DNA of 64,000 nt from Augochlora pura (Eukaryota > Arthropoda > Insecta > Hymenoptera > Halictidae), in contig NC_135777.1 of NCBI RefSeq assembly GCF_028453695.1, positions 17,225,714 through 17,289,713 on the forward strand, read 5' to 3'. Shown here in pieces: positions 8,721-20,866 of this stretch. The translations under genes and the position numbers were made by a program. Each line of letters begins with the position of its first letter. Within the stretch, counting starts at the first letter, position 1. Under the pieces are notes generated by a model. That model searched no databases. It was not told the DNA's origin and saw nothing but the letters and a program-made list of their open reading frames with translations.

Positions 8721-11100
8721 AACGCGGCGATTTGTTTCGTTGTGGGCAACGTCGGCGAAACAAATTTCAGAAATTAAATCTCAAAAATTCAATCTCGAAA
8801 TGAAATTTTGCTAATTATTCACGCTGGACGGGTTCTCTTATGAATCCCGCGTCTTAATGAGTTTGTAACTTTCTGCGGAACGGAGGAAGAATGACGTTTC
8901 AAATTACGGATCCATTTGTCGCGTTCATTTCGTAATACCGAAATTGTTGGAAACGATGTTTAAGTCGGTTTCTCCGTTGTTAATGTGGAAAATTGTGGAC
9001 GTTCGCAGCTTACTTTGCGTGGACATCTCTGATAATTCGGTAACTCAATCGCGAGTCTTTACGCGTTTTGGGAATTAGAGTTACGCCGATAATTTTATTT
9101 GTTGTTAAATATATTATTCCCGGCCGGACAATAGTTTCTATTGCGTGGTGGACAGTTTAATTATTCGACCAGGCGCGATGCCGTCGAAACATATGTTTTA
9201 GCCAACAAACTCTGCGTGAACGTCAGAAAATATATGACGATACTAATTTCATATTTTAAACATTTGAAAACGAGTCTTCGATTAGTCGCAGTTTATTTAT
9301 AATCGTGTGAAAGTATTCCATGCAACGATGACATCAATATTATGTCTTAAATACTTCGGAATAAAAATCTGATTAGTTGTAATTCCCTTTAAGCGTGTAC
9401 TATACTTTTAAACAAAATGGTGTTAATAAGGTGTTTTAAATATTGCGGAGGCAGCGCAGATTTGTCGAATTAATAGTAAATATTAGCAATAGGACGAATC
9501 GAGTTTACTAAAAGTATTAGACATTCTCTGGATGATCAACTCGATCTGCTAATTCTAATTGATGTTTGACGCCGGCGTAATCAGTCGAATTGCGTCCTAC
9601 GTCATGCTTAATTATATGATCGCTGTAACTAGACAAGCATTAATAAATCACCTGATTTTCGTCGGAGCTTATGCTAGATTCCAAATCTACTTACACAATT
9701 CGTTTGTCTTGCAGTAATTCTAAATAAATATTTATATAAAATTTCCAATCTTTCATATACTTTTATCGAATGCAGTTCTCGCATTGTTTAAATAAATAAG
9801 TCATATACAATGATACACGAATGAAAGAAAGCAGCGAAATTAATAAACGCGACATTATAATCGATCAAAAGATTCTATATTTTTATAATGATAATTTTTT
9901 ATAATAATAATTTAACTCGATTAACAATTTGTTCGACTCATTCATATTTCGTTAATTTAAAGGAGAAGAAAAATATTTCTGCAACGCGCTCCACCCAATT
10001 CTAATCCTTATCGGGAACGTAAACTCCGTGAACTTTTATTTTCTGTAATTTACACGCTGAATAAATAAACGAACAGTTGCGGACATTTTATACAACTCCG
10101 CGTTTCCTGCGCGTTTTCATCGCGATTTCCTGTAAGCGAACGCGACGCACGTATAATTTAAAAATAACAAGCTTCATGCGGACCCTGGCGAAGTTCGAAG
10201 TCGTGTAAGCGAAACAACTTCAAACAACATTGACTTACAAATTTCTTCGTTTCTGTTAGCATGGTTCTCTAAACAAGCAGAAATTGCGCCGTCGTACTTT
10301 CGTTACATCTCTGATTTTTAAATGCCACCAATTGCCGATGAATATTTTCGCTAAAATAAAGAAATTCTGTGTTCTTCGAGGAACTCTCTTATTCGATTTA
10401 TTACAAAATTCTGCGATTTGTTGATATAGTTGCGCAATCGTAAAGTGTTTAATTTTCATTGAAAGAACTTCAAGCAACGTCGACAATTCTACGGCGCTCT
10501 TATTAAATAAAGTGACAAAATGGACAGAGATTACGACATTATTTTCCGTTCTTTTCCTAATTTTTTAATATGTCATTGACGATTAACAAATTCTGTCCTG
10601 TTTCACCAAAAATGGAGGATATCACTGTTCATTGGAATCGTTGAACAAATGTTGTACTGTGCTTGAGTTACATTAAAACAACTTCAAACAATATCGACTT
10701 ACATATTTCATTACACCTATTATTAAAATTCACTGAACAAACAGAATACTGTAATATTATTTTCCGATCTTCTTTCAGTATTTTAACTCATCGTTGAGGA
10801 TCATCGAATTCAGTTAAATTTCATCGAAACAGAATTTTTGCGAGATAGATTATAATTTAATTTCTAAAATCATATTTAAACAGATAATATATAAATCACA
10901 TTCATTTCAAACTTTCTTACTAACTTTCCTTTCTCAATTTCTAACCTGTAATCGACGACGAACGAACGCGATCATAATTTCCACAAAACGAACAATTTCG
11001 TATTTCCTACCCTTCATTAACCAATTTAATAAATATTAATCAAATCACGCTAAATTTTCATCGAAACAATATCGAACAATACCCGCTCGCTTTCCTCCGC
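8721..11100. other. AT-rich, no gene seen
   Basis: About 2.4 kb of AT-rich DNA with few open frames above 60 codons and none with a motif. No TTAA or TA element with paired termini was found. Confidence 0.35.
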
Positions 11101-11810
11101 TTTTATCAACAAAATTCGCTAAAAAAAAAAAAAAATGAAAAAACGAGAAACCGAGATTGCACCGTCAGCCTGCACTCTTTTTTTCAATTTCTGCCCTCGC
11201 AATCGACGTCGGGCCGAACGCGCGGGGTCAAATTCCGTCAAAATGGAGGAGGATTCTCGCGGCTCGTTTGGTATCGTTGAACAATCGTCGCCTGGTTCGC
11301 CGCGATTCAATTTTCTCGCGATCAACGTTTGTCGCCGCGTAGGATTTCCGGCCACGAGCCGCGCGGCGTTTTTCGCCGTCGCCGTCGCCGCCGCCGCCGC
11401 GTCTCGTGAATATTCAAATTCCGGATTGCACGGTAATAAATTAATCCCGGCTGAGTGGCTCCTCGTTTCCCGGCCGAGACGATAATGAATTGGACTCGTT
11501 TGTTTTCATCTGTAGCAGGAGAGAGCGAGAGAGAGCGAGAGAGAGAGAGAGAGAGCCGCGCGCGGAAAATTGCCTCGACACACGCCATTCCGGAAGGGAG
11601 CGAAACGATTATCCCCCGGCGTGAGCCGAGCTTCCGTGTTTTTCGACACGCGACCGAGTGACAGGATTTTTTTTTTTTTGTTCGGACCAAGGATTCGCGT
11701 GGCACTGATTTTTCGCTTCGTGCTCGCCCGCCGGAACGTCGATTATGGCCTGCGCCATTTTTTCGGCCGACCATTGTCCGACACGTCGCTTGATTATGCG
11801 AGCGCTGCTC
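11101..11810. other. CpG-rich patch with GA and GCC simple repeats
   Basis: A poly-A run at 11120-11133 is followed by CpG-rich sequence with a (GCC/GTC)n run around 11376-11402, a (GA)n run around 11519-11555 and a poly-T run near 11668. Open frames on both strands are low-complexity (arginine- or alanine-rich tracts) and look like translations of simple repeats. Confidence 0.4.
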
Positions 11811-11824
11811 GTTCTATCCTTAAA

Positions 11825-12170
11825 TTGACATTAAATTGTTCGAATCCTTCGGTTGAATTTCTAAAATGTATTTCAGAATATATAAAAGAATTTTAACTTT
11901 TATTAATTATATAACACAATTTTTAAACTGTCATTTAAAGCTACGATTTCTTATCTTTCCGTCCGTAATTAAAGAAATTATTTCGGTTAATATAGTATTG
12001 ACATTAGACTGTTCGAATCCTTGGGTTTAATTTTTCAAATACAATTAAAAATACATAAAAGAATTCTGCCTTTTATTAATTATATGATACAATTTTTTAA
12101 ATATCATTTAAAGCTACGATTTCTTATATTTCCGTCCGTAATTAAAGGAATTGTTTTGGTTAATATAGTG
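11825..12170. repeat. Two-copy tandem duplication, period 173 bp
   Basis: The unit beginning TTGACATTA(A/G)A(T/C)TGTTCGAA starts at 11825 and again at 11998. Both copies run through TTTTATTAATTATAT, CATTTAAAGCTACGATTTCT and TCCGTCCGTAATTAAAG to TTAATATAGT. The copies differ at roughly one base in ten, so the duplication is not recent. It has no coding content. Confidence 0.8.
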
Positions 12171-14132
12171 TCACAATCGCTTTCGAAATTTTGCGATTAA
12201 GGAAAGATTATCGAACAGTTAATTTAGGTATAAAAATTAATTCTTTTCTAGTGTTATTGTCTATTTATAGAAAAATCACAAATCTTCCAAAGTTTAACGT
12301 AACAGCAACGATTAATGATCTTCTTATCGGAAAGAGATTTGTTAACGTTTTAATATTTATCTTCGATTTCCAGTTCTCTTGCCACGACTCTTGCCAATTT
12401 CCCGAGTATTAGTCGGATTAAGTTGAAACGGCGGCGATAATCTGATCAGGCTAGGTGTAATCAATAAATGAGGGAAGATATTCCGGCTGATGCACAAATC
12501 AGCCGAGATGACACACAAATCGCTCGTTATCGATCCGATAGCAATTCTCTCTAATTGAAACGCGAGAAAGAATCGCCGCGTTTCTTTCGCCGAGCCGTTT
12601 CCGAGAGACGGCACGAAAGCGGTTATTAAAGAACAATAATATTTTCAGTTGACTTTGCCGCGCGGAATTTTTGAATCGGTCGGAAGAGACTTTCTTCGTT
12701 CGTTTATTTTGCAAAAAGCAAACGTCGACGAAGCGAGAAACCGCGCGAAGACTCGCGGCGTACTCGTAAAGGCTTTAGATTAGCGCTTTTCGAAAACGTA
12801 AAATGGCGGCGAGGTATTCGAGTTCGAGATTATTCCTTCGTCGATTTAACGATTTAATTAACGATCTAATTACCGATTTAATTTATGCGCGTAATGTATA
12901 TTTAGTTAACCGGCGCCGGCATTTTAATCACGATGACAGGATTTTACCAGCCTTAATTCTTTTACTATCGAATTTAATATCTCTCTAAAAATGAAGGACA
13001 GACAGATTAAACGAGATTAAACTTTCATGAGAAGTATGTTTGAACTGTCGGTCGAAAGTTTCGGATCGCTCGGAAATTTTCAATAAAAATCCACCGCGCG
13101 ACAGATTTTCCTTTCACCGGAAACGAATTTTCCTCGGATTAGCTGTAACACCCGAGAGCCCGTAACTTTCTGGAAAACAATTCAATTTTAACATTTGGTT
13201 TCCCACTACCAGCGTGCGTAGCCATATCTAATATTTCTGTAAACAATCTAGAACAAATGATCTTAAATACCAAAAACCATTTACCGAAATGTTTATATTA
13301 TTCTCCTATTTTAAATATTATTTTCGTGAAAGTATCAAACATTATCTTTCAACTATGATTTATAGTATTCATAAAACGCGTTCGTTCACTGTTATTAATT
13401 AAATACGTCCACGAGGAATAATCACGTTGTTTGCCCGGCAGTAAGAATAAAAAACGGCAGGCTCGTTGTATTTTCCTCTGTCCTATTTAATTAACAGGCG
13501 GCGCTGATTGATCTCGCCTGTCGATACGTCGGTCTCGATCATTTAATCATCATTTCGCAGTCGGAAAGTCTGAGACTCGAAAAGCCGCGCCGAACATCGA
13601 TTTCAAAATTCAAACGCGTCGACGGATTAATGGGAACGCGTGACGGCGCGCGCTGGTCGAGCGACGATGAAAACTTCGGGTTTTCGTTAATGAACACGCG
13701 CGATTTAGGCTACGGAACGGAATAAATGAAACGCGACGAACCGATCGGCCATGTTGGCATTCGATTTGCTGTTTCCTGGTTTTTGGTGGGAACCGATTTT
13801 AATGAATAAAATTAATCTGATACAGCGGTTTCTGTATATGTATAATTAAACGACGCGATTTTAAAAGAGAAAATAAAATAAAAAAATCATCGAACACCTT
13901 TATTTTTCTTCCGTAACGAACATGGCGTCGTAAATATGGTAAACAGTTGACAAGACGGAACGATAAATAATTGAGATTAGAAAGTTAAATGACAGAAGTT
14001 ATAACAGAAATTATCTACGTTGTTTAAAACACGGAAGACGATGTGTAGAACAGATTATTTCTCGAGTGTCCGTGAAAACTGTGTCAAACTGATATAAAAG
14101 ACAGATTAGGGTTAATCAACGCGTATCTTATT
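12171..14132. other. No gene seen
   Basis: Mixed AT-rich sequence. Open frames at 12191-12412 and 12357-12714 have no domain signature. No paired transposon termini found. Confidence 0.35.
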
Positions 14133-14314
14133 TTAACACTTTATCGACCGGTAACCTATAAATCGGCTTTTCCCCTCGATCGGTTGCCATAGTAACCCTT
14201 AATTTGTTATCTATTATTGAGATAAATGTGTTAAATTGTACTACAAGTTTCAATATTATTATATAAATTTTTTAATATTTTTTACAACCGGATGACCGGT
14301 CGACGAAGTGTTAA
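14133..14314. mobile_element. TTAA MITE, CACTTTATCGACCGG terminal family
   Basis: TTAACACTTTATCGACCGGT at 14133 pairs with the inverted TTAACACTTCGTCGACCGGT ending at 14314. The element is 182 bp and TTAA-flanked. A second inner GATCGGTTGCCATAG/CGGATGACCGG motif adds structure. It shares its terminal type with the 200-bp element at 29667-29866. No coding capacity. Confidence 0.75.
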
Positions 14315-14896
14315 GATCTTGCCAATAAAATTAGAAATATGGTAAATAGCGTCGCGATGGTACTTTGCTTCATTTTTCAAATAGGCGATACGGGACGGTA
14401 ACAACGCACCTTGTATCGATAAAAAGACAGGGTGGTTTTGTTAGGCAGGTCGTTTACACGAAAACAGAAAATGTGTTTTGTAGAAACTCCACTTTACTGA
14501 CGCTTCCGCTGAATAATGGCCGCGTGTAGCAAGGTAAATATAACCTATTCACGGCCCATGTTCTTATTACCGACCAGTTGCTCCATTCACGTTATTAAAA
14601 ACCGTGCGTTTTGCCACGGCGTCTTTTAATTTTTTAATTCACTTGTTGCTGGTCGCCACTCTTATTCGCCAGCGACTCGTAATCCCTATAAAATTTTCGG
14701 GTTACGTTTTTTCCACAGACCACAATGAACATCATCGAGGTCGGTGTAAAAGTTAATATTTCAGTCGATCGATTCCATCAATTCAAATCCGAAGAAAACA
14801 GTCGATCATTTAGAATTTTGCAATGCAGACATTTCACGGACGATACGTGTGGCACATTGACACAAAATCAATTCCAAAAATTCATGCGATATCGAA
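14315..14896. other. No gene seen
   Basis: Mixed sequence. The 73-codon + frame at 14725-14946 runs into the following duplication and has no recognised motif. Confidence 0.3.
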
Positions 14897-15090
14897 GTGG
14901 TTTAATTAGTAAAACGGAAGCGAGACAGTTGAAATTTCCAGTTTAGCAATAATTTATCAAAAATCCTACTATCATACGGTTTGTTCAAAGTGATTTAATT
15001 AATAAATCAGAAACGAAACAATTAAAATTTACGGTTCTAGTTTAGCAATAATTTATCGAAAATCCTACTAGTATACAGTTTGTTCAAAGT
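14897..15090. repeat. Two-copy tandem duplication, about 93-100 bp
   Basis: A unit starting GTG(G/A)TTTAATTA(G/A)TAAA at 14897 recurs at 14990. Both copies share GTTTAGCAATAATTTATC, AAAATCCTACTA and GTTTGTTCAAAGT. The second copy carries a small insertion. Confidence 0.75.
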
Positions 15091-15779
15091 ATTACAATAA
15101 CTATAAAATTCAAAACCTAGTTAAAAATGAGCGTCATCCATGTATAATGCAGGACACGACAATTTCAACAAATTCGCTTCGTTATCAAAGTACACCGCGA
15201 ACGGAACAAGAAAATGAAAGTTAAAATCGCAGATATAAAACTTAATTCGAATAAACGAAAAGCGTTCGAAATTCTTGAATTCTGGTTACAGCAGTCGCTG
15301 AAAGATACCCTTCACATTTGCCTGGCTTTACTCGGTAAAGCGATCAAGTTATTCCGTATCCAACGCGGTTTATTTCTCCGGACTTCGACGGTAAGGTAAA
15401 CTCGCTTTGATGTCAAAGGTCTTCCATCGCGTTATAATCGATCACGCACTTATTGCAGCATTAGCCGCGACGAATGAGTTATTTTTATCCCGTTAGAATA
15501 GTCCTCTAAAAACAGCTACGCGACGCGGGATTACCGGGAACTAATATTCTCGGTGTTGCGAGCAACAATTACGAATACCAAGATATTGTAATGATGTTAT
15601 AATACTTGCTTGAATAAAATTGTTCAGCAACAAATTTGTTGGAGGAAGATATTTGTAATTCTTCTAACTGTAAAAGGAAACTATTGAAATTATTTTAACT
15701 GGTTTGGTAGTTCTAGTGTTAAATAAACTGTGACGTAAGAGATTTTTTCGCATAGTGTAGATTAGTGTGATTTTATACA
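15091..15779. other. No gene seen
   Basis: AT-rich, with one 61-codon + frame (15214-15399) lacking any motif. Confidence 0.3.
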
Positions 15780-16112
15780 TTGTTCTTTCTTTGCATACAT
15801 ACATAGTTTTATACAGTTTCTTTTTATTTATACAGACTGTTTATACAGTGTCCTATATTTCTTTAAATATGGTATCTTTTTATTTCTAAAGACATTTTTA
15901 TACAGTATCTTTTTATTTATAAAGACACTTTTATACAGTATCTTTTTTTATTTGTAAAGACACTTTTATGCAGTATCTTTTTATTTAAAATGTCACTTTG
16001 ATACAGTATTTTCGTATTCATAAAGACATTTTTTATTTACACAGACACGTTTACACAACGTCCTATATTTTCTCACATGGTATCCTTTTATTTACACAGA
16101 CAATTTCATAAT
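15780..16112. repeat. Minisatellite, period about 34 bp
   Basis: About nine degenerate units of the form TTTTATACAGTATCTTTTTA followed by TTTATAAAGACAC. Central units (about 15890-15995) are nearly identical, and the outer ones are diverged, consistent with growth by unequal exchange from the middle. Confidence 0.8.
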
Positions 16113-17647
16113 CGACTACCATTTTAGCAAACTGTAGGACGAATTTACGACACGGTAAATTCCCAAGAATTTCTGTAGTAAATTGTTACATCGACAGTGG
16201 TCGGCGCCGCTGGATACAGATGCCAGAATAAAGAGGGGACGCCCCGTGATATCATAGCGAGATCGAATTCGATGCCGCGGAAGAATTTCAACCACGTTTC
16301 GGCGCACTTCTCTGCCGGCGGATTTCGTTGCAGAGGCCCGCCGCCGTCAGGGGCTGTGTACAAGTGCGGGGGTTGTGTGTGTGTGTGCATGATGCGGCTG
16401 GTTCTGCGCGTGGCAATGAAGAATAACCTTTTCCTCCGCGGTTTGATCCAGGGTTTCTCGTCCGGGAACCCGAGAGACGCGGGCGAAGCTTGTTGATATC
16501 GTCGCGGCCGGCTAATATTTGTGAAGCGTATTGATGGACCCCTAAACTTCCGTCGCCGAAAGCGTTTCGTTCTGCCACGGACCGATATTGATTTCCTCGT
16601 TCTTCGCCGGCATTGACAGAGACTCGCTTTGAAGAAAACTGATTGCGGGAAAATTCGAGGAAAAAAAGGGAAGCTCGCTCGACGGCACGCCGTTGCACTT
16701 GTAACAGCCGCGCGGGCGGTTCTCCGATCGAATTTTCTTGGAAATCTATTATGTTGCGGCGTCTGTTACGGAATACCGAATTTTATTATTTTATTTATTT
16801 TATTAGTATTTAATTTTGAAGCGTAAAATGGCACGTTGATTACGTACACGATTACGACACCAATTTTCGAAACGCGGAAATTCATTTTTGTTATTTAACT
16901 CTCATTATTACGATAAATATTAATTTATAGATTCTAATTAATTGAATTGGTTTGATTCTGTAGTAATTTTTACTCTCGTGTTGACTACTAAGTTTGTTAA
17001 ACAGTTGCACTAACGTGAGAGTAATATTTTAATTCTCACGTTAAGGTTATGTCAACGCTTGCATTATTCGAATAATAACACGAATTAATTCTTATCTCAT
17101 CAGCAAAATTAATATCTACATATCTGTCAAACGAGGCCAAGGAAACCCCTAATATTTCACTGTCCCGTTAAATTGCAATTTATCCGTAAAACAGCAGTGT
17201 GAACTAGAGGAGAGTAAACGACGGGTTGCCTCGCCTTACGTCCTCGCAATATTCCATCTTGCGGTAATTAACTGACACTAGATTTTTCTCGGCGAAGCGC
17301 GGGCCTCATAATTATAATGAAAATAACTTCGTTACAAGATTCTCGTCGCTGAGAAACGAGATCAAAACTATATTTCTCGCGTGTCATCTCCCATTAATTG
17401 AACGGCTAACGCCGGCGCCGTTTGTCGTCTCGCCTATAGCGATCTGACATTTACTTGCGATGCCGGCGCAACTGGCTCTCTCTCTCTCTCTCGGTGAAAA
17501 CATTTCTACTTATTTTTACGTTGAACGTAATTAGATTCAGCATCCGAACACGCTCTTTTATCAATACTTACGAATTTTATAAACTCGACCTTCGAATTTT
17601 ACGCATTGAAAAGGGAATGGAATTTTTAGAGCTTTCAGTTTGTTCTA
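16113..17647. other. CpG-rich patch then AT-rich, no gene seen
   Basis: About 16190-16760 is CpG-rich and contains a short (GT)n run near 16373-16388. Open frames on both strands there (up to 136 codons) overlap and carry no recognised domain. The remainder is AT-rich, with a (CT)n run near 17468-17493. Confidence 0.35.
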
Positions 17648-18732
17648 TTAGGTTGGTGCTTATGAAATGTCGGATGTTTAAGTAAATATATAAAACCGTA
17701 TATCATTTTTCAAAAGCTGTCGATTTAATAAAAATATGCCCTGTTTGCTTTACTACACCTTTTCGAATGAGATTTCAATACGGAAATGTCTGTCTTAAAC
17801 AAATTCTGATCTTTAGAATTCATGAACTCTGTTATGGAATATTTCAGAGTGTCTTCGTTTATATACTATTTAGCCCGTAGAAACTCGGGCAGATTTCGAG
17901 CAGTTTTAGAACGGTGTTGCCATTACACGTTGTTCGGCTGAGGAATGTGACAGCGACCTGTCATAAATAATGTCGGGATTAAGAGAAATAGAACGAAGCC
18001 TAGCATGAAAAACGTAAACACTTGAGTTTTTCTTCTCTGACGTCAGCAATAAGACGTTGCCAGTAGGTTTGCCCTCGGGCGCGTGGCTGTTCCATTGCCC
18101 ACCGCGCGAAGCATGTTGACCAGCTCTGCGCTCGCATTTCACCGCATTTTCGTAACTTCCCCTCTACCTCTCGGACGTTAGAGACCCTTAGCGGACGGCT
18201 GGCGGATATATCCGCCCAAAATACTGTGCGCTCCAATACCCGTCGTCCACAGCGACGCTCGCCCGTCGAGCGCTATAAATCGAAATAAATCTTCTGGCTT
18301 ATAGTATTTCTATCTTATGCGATAAAGTGCATTTTATTAGGTTGGCGCATATGAATACTATATACTATTTATCCTGTATGAATACTATATACTATTTAGC
18401 CCGTAAAAATTCTCCCAAATGTTTAAAATAGCGAAAATCGCTTGGCGAGAGATCTATATTTTATAAAATTTTATATTTTACTTGGTTCAATTTCGCAATT
18501 GTTTTGTACGACGTATGCGTAGTTTTTGTGGTCTAAACAGTATGTAAATGGAAACAGTCTGAAAAATTCCATACTACAGTTTATTGATCCGAAAAATCAG
18601 AATTTCTTGAAGACAGACATTTATAAATTAAACTCGCGTTGGGAAAAGTGTATTGAAACAAATGGGGCACATTTTGATTAAATTAATAGCTTTTGAAAAA
18701 AGATATGCAGTTTTATATACTTACTTAAAAAA
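17648..18732. mobile_element. Composite mariner-derived element, copy A
   Basis: The element starts after a TA with TTAGGTTGGTGCTTATGAAA, a mariner terminal repeat. The left ~220 bp, read on the - strand, encodes a decayed mariner transposase C-terminus ending KANRAYFY-stop. The right part, on the + strand, encodes another ending RWEKCIETNGAHFD-stop, matching the mariner W-KCI--NG-YF end. Between them lies a CpG-rich cargo (about 17874-18335). A second internal mariner terminus (TTAGGTTGGCGCATATGAA) starts at 18337 after TA. The right terminal repeat is missing: similarity with copy B stops near 18732. No complete transposase is present, so mobilisation would need a source in trans. Confidence 0.8.
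18000..18236 (-). other. 78-codon open frame in mariner cargo, copy A
   Basis: This open frame begins MERTVFWADISASRPLRV and ends KLKCLRFSC-stop. It lies wholly in the CpG-rich cargo of the composite mariner and is preserved with a few amino-acid differences in copy B (32578-32814). I recognise no family. There is no signal peptide or membrane segment, and it is rich in Arg and Ala. Because the whole cargo is about 98% identical between copies, the shared open frame is not by itself proof of coding. It may be a fragment of a captured host gene or of another transposon. Confidence 0.3.
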
Positions 18733-19833
18733 GGATTTAATGGTAAAATGCAAAGTGAACTTTTGTACATGATAAAATTAAATTTAAAGGGTTTTTTATT
18801 TATTAGACTTTTATTATAGAGTTTTTTATTTATTTTGTCTTCTTTTTCGACTTAAGTTTTCTAAATTTCCTATTAAAGCTGACATTATTGTTTTAATTCA
18901 TCTTAGTTCTTGTTAAATATTATACAAGTCTTGCGAACGTGACAATTGTCATCGTGATACAGAAAGCGTTTACATAACCTAAATATCAAATTTCATTTTT
19001 ACATCAACATTTTCTTCGTTCGTAAATGAAAAATTATCTACATAGAATATGTGACTAATTATAACTAAACAGAAATTTCTTGCGTTCTTAAATAATTTGA
19101 ACGATCAGAGATTAACATATCCACGTTCTCAAACATTTTCGATCTATTATAAATGCATAAAATACACAGCCTAGTTATATTACAATTAAACCGCGAATGT
19201 CATACAAAATTATGGCAAAATTGGATCAGTGACTATTTCCTACTACGTCTAATTATTAAAATACGATATTTATCTTTCATTTAATCACAATTTCCTAGAG
19301 CAGTCGCGGAAAACTTCCAAAATCTCATCGCACGTAAAATCATTCGAAAATCATTCTGCAAAAACAAGATCGCGTAATTTTCAACGTTCATGTAAAATCA
19401 AAACCGGTCGAACTTCGACACGCGTCAGGTCTGGCGCCATTGAAGGAACCCGGCTGTCCGCGGACAGATATCATTAACGGCCGTCGGCGGGACAATAAGA
19501 ATCATCGTCGAACAACATTAAACAAAAAGCTCGGACAACAAAGGCAGCCGGCGCCCACCGGCGGCCTTCCGCCCGGACAGAACAGGCCCTCGAACCTTTT
19601 TCGCTCCTCTCGTCGAACCGCCCTTTGGTAATCGAAACCCCCCACCGCTTTGCATGTCCGCGTCACTAGTACATCCAATCAGCGTCTGCCGAGGAACGGG
19701 CTCTCCCCGATTCAGGGGCTCTGTCGTTCTCGACCGCGCCTCGAGTGAGAGCGAAAAGAAATTCTGAATGTCTGATTTATTAGCGCGCGCGCGGAAAAGT
19801 CCGTCGAAGGGAACGAGCCTCGAAGTGATCGAT
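18733..19833. other. AT-rich then CpG-rich, no gene seen
   Basis: Up to about 19400 the sequence is AT-rich and empty. From about 19430 it becomes CpG-rich as it approaches the receptor leader. It holds short overlapping open frames with no motifs. Upstream untranslated exon sequence of the receptor could lie here but cannot be delimited. Confidence 0.3.
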
Positions 19834-20000
19834 AATAAACCGGTGGCTGAAGAAGACGAAGCAGCGGGCCGCCGATTGCTGGTAACCGGAAGCTGAGCAA
19901 GAAGAAGAAAAGGCTCCGTTGCTGGTAACCGGAAGCTGAACGCGAGGGAAAGAGGGTCGATTGATAGCAACCGGATGCTGCAGAAGACGATAGCAGTCGA
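19834..20000. repeat. Degenerate AACCGG(A/T)-GCTG repeat upstream of receptor ATG
   Basis: The words AACCGGTGGCTGAAG, GGTAACCGGAAGCTGAGC, GGTAACCGGAAGCTGAAC and AGCAACCGGATGCTGCAG have AACCGG starting at about 19838, 19884, 19926 and 19979. The spacings are 46, 42 and 53 bp, with purine-rich linkers. It is probably part of the transcribed leader or proximal promoter of the receptor gene, judged by position only. Confidence 0.6.
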
Positions 20001-20064
20001 TCGATGGTGTAGTTGAGACGAGTTTTCGAAGTGGACGAATTTTGCAGAGATACGGATTGTGGAA

Positions 20065-20365
20065 GGAGAATTGTAGGAGAGGAATTCTAGAAGAAGAATT
20101 CTAGGAGAAGAATTTTAGAGAAAGAAGAATTCCAGGAGAAGAATTCTAGAAAAAGAAGAATTCTAAGAGAAGAATTTTAGAAAAAAAAGAATTCTAAAAG
20201 AAGTAGAATACTAAAAAAGAAAGAAGAATTTTAAAAGAAGAATAATCCTAGAAAAAGAAGAATTCCAGAAAAATAACTCTAAAAAAAGAATTCCAAAAAG
20301 AACAAGAAATCTCCGAAAAAAAAGAATACCAGAAATCAGAAATTCCAAAAGAAGCAGAAAAGTCA
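20065..20365. repeat. Purine-rich GAAGAATTCTAG repeat in receptor leader
   Basis: About 300 bp built from a 12-27 bp theme (A)GAAGAATTCTA(G/A) with A-rich spacers. Several units keep the palindromic GAATTC intact, and others decay to GAATTTT or GAATACC. It ends about 110 bp before the receptor ATG. The reading frame of the receptor is open back to a TAA at 20212-20214, so the repeat could be translated only from a non-AUG start. Its purine bias would also resemble exonic splicing enhancers. Confidence 0.75.
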
Positions 20366-20472
20366 GCGAGAGTCGGAGAAGCGAAACGTCCGAGGTCACA
20401 AATGCAGAGCGTCCGACCGCGCCGCGCTTAGACGGGGGGGCTGTTGCCGAGGTCAGCGATTTTCCTGGAGCG

Positions 20473-20866
20473 ATGATCGACTCGTCGGTGGCGACGATCG
20501 ATCCCACGGATCCTGTCGAGGCCGTCACCGACACCTGTTTCGAGGACCTCTTGTTTTTCGGCGGCGCGAACGGCTCCGGTGCCGGCTGCGACTTCGCCAC
20601 GACGGGAATCCTCAACGACAGCCATTACGAAGGCGGGAATGGGACGCGGACGAACACCGAAGCCGAAGGGCTGAACAACTGGTGGGCCCTGCTCGCCCTG
20701 GTCCTCGTCCTGGGCACCGCGGCCGGGAATATCCTGGTCTGCTTGGCTATCACCAAGGAGAGGAGATTGCAGAACGTCACCAATTACTTCTTAATGAGTC
20801 TGGCCATCACCGATCTGATGGTCGCCGTTCTCGTCATGCCGCTCGGGATTCTCACCCTTGTCAGGG
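20473..20866 (+). CDS. 5-HT2-type serotonin receptor, first coding exon (partial)
   Basis: This exon encodes the start of a class A GPCR for serotonin, expected in the plasma membrane and Gq-coupled as in the 5-HT2 family. Residues 1-68 are an extracellular N-terminus with N-glycosylation sequons at N33, N48 and N56 and no obvious signal peptide. TM1 spans about 70-92, with the GN..V motif (N86). The first intracellular loop is KERRLQNVTNYF. TM2 spans about 103-127, with the conserved D114 in SLAITDLMV and VMPLGILTLV. This WWALLALVLVLGTAAGN to VMPLGILTLV text matches insect 5-HT2alpha (Drosophila 5-HT2A) far better than dopamine, octopamine or 5-HT2B types. The start is the first ATG after an in-frame TAA at 20212. 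The exon ends one base into a Gly codon (phase 1) at AGGG|GTAAGT. TM3-TM7 exons are not in the window. Confidence 0.9.

Noticed and set aside
17648..18732. Idea that the mariner cargo is a solo LTR nested in the element
   Set aside because: TGTTGCCATTACA at about 17914 resembles an LTR start, but I could not find a matching end or target-site duplication, so I left the origin open.
20211..20615. 134-codon - open frame with a Leu/Phe-rich tail
   Set aside because: It is the antisense shadow of the receptor exon and of the purine-rich repeat; the hydrophobic tail is just CTT/TTC translation.
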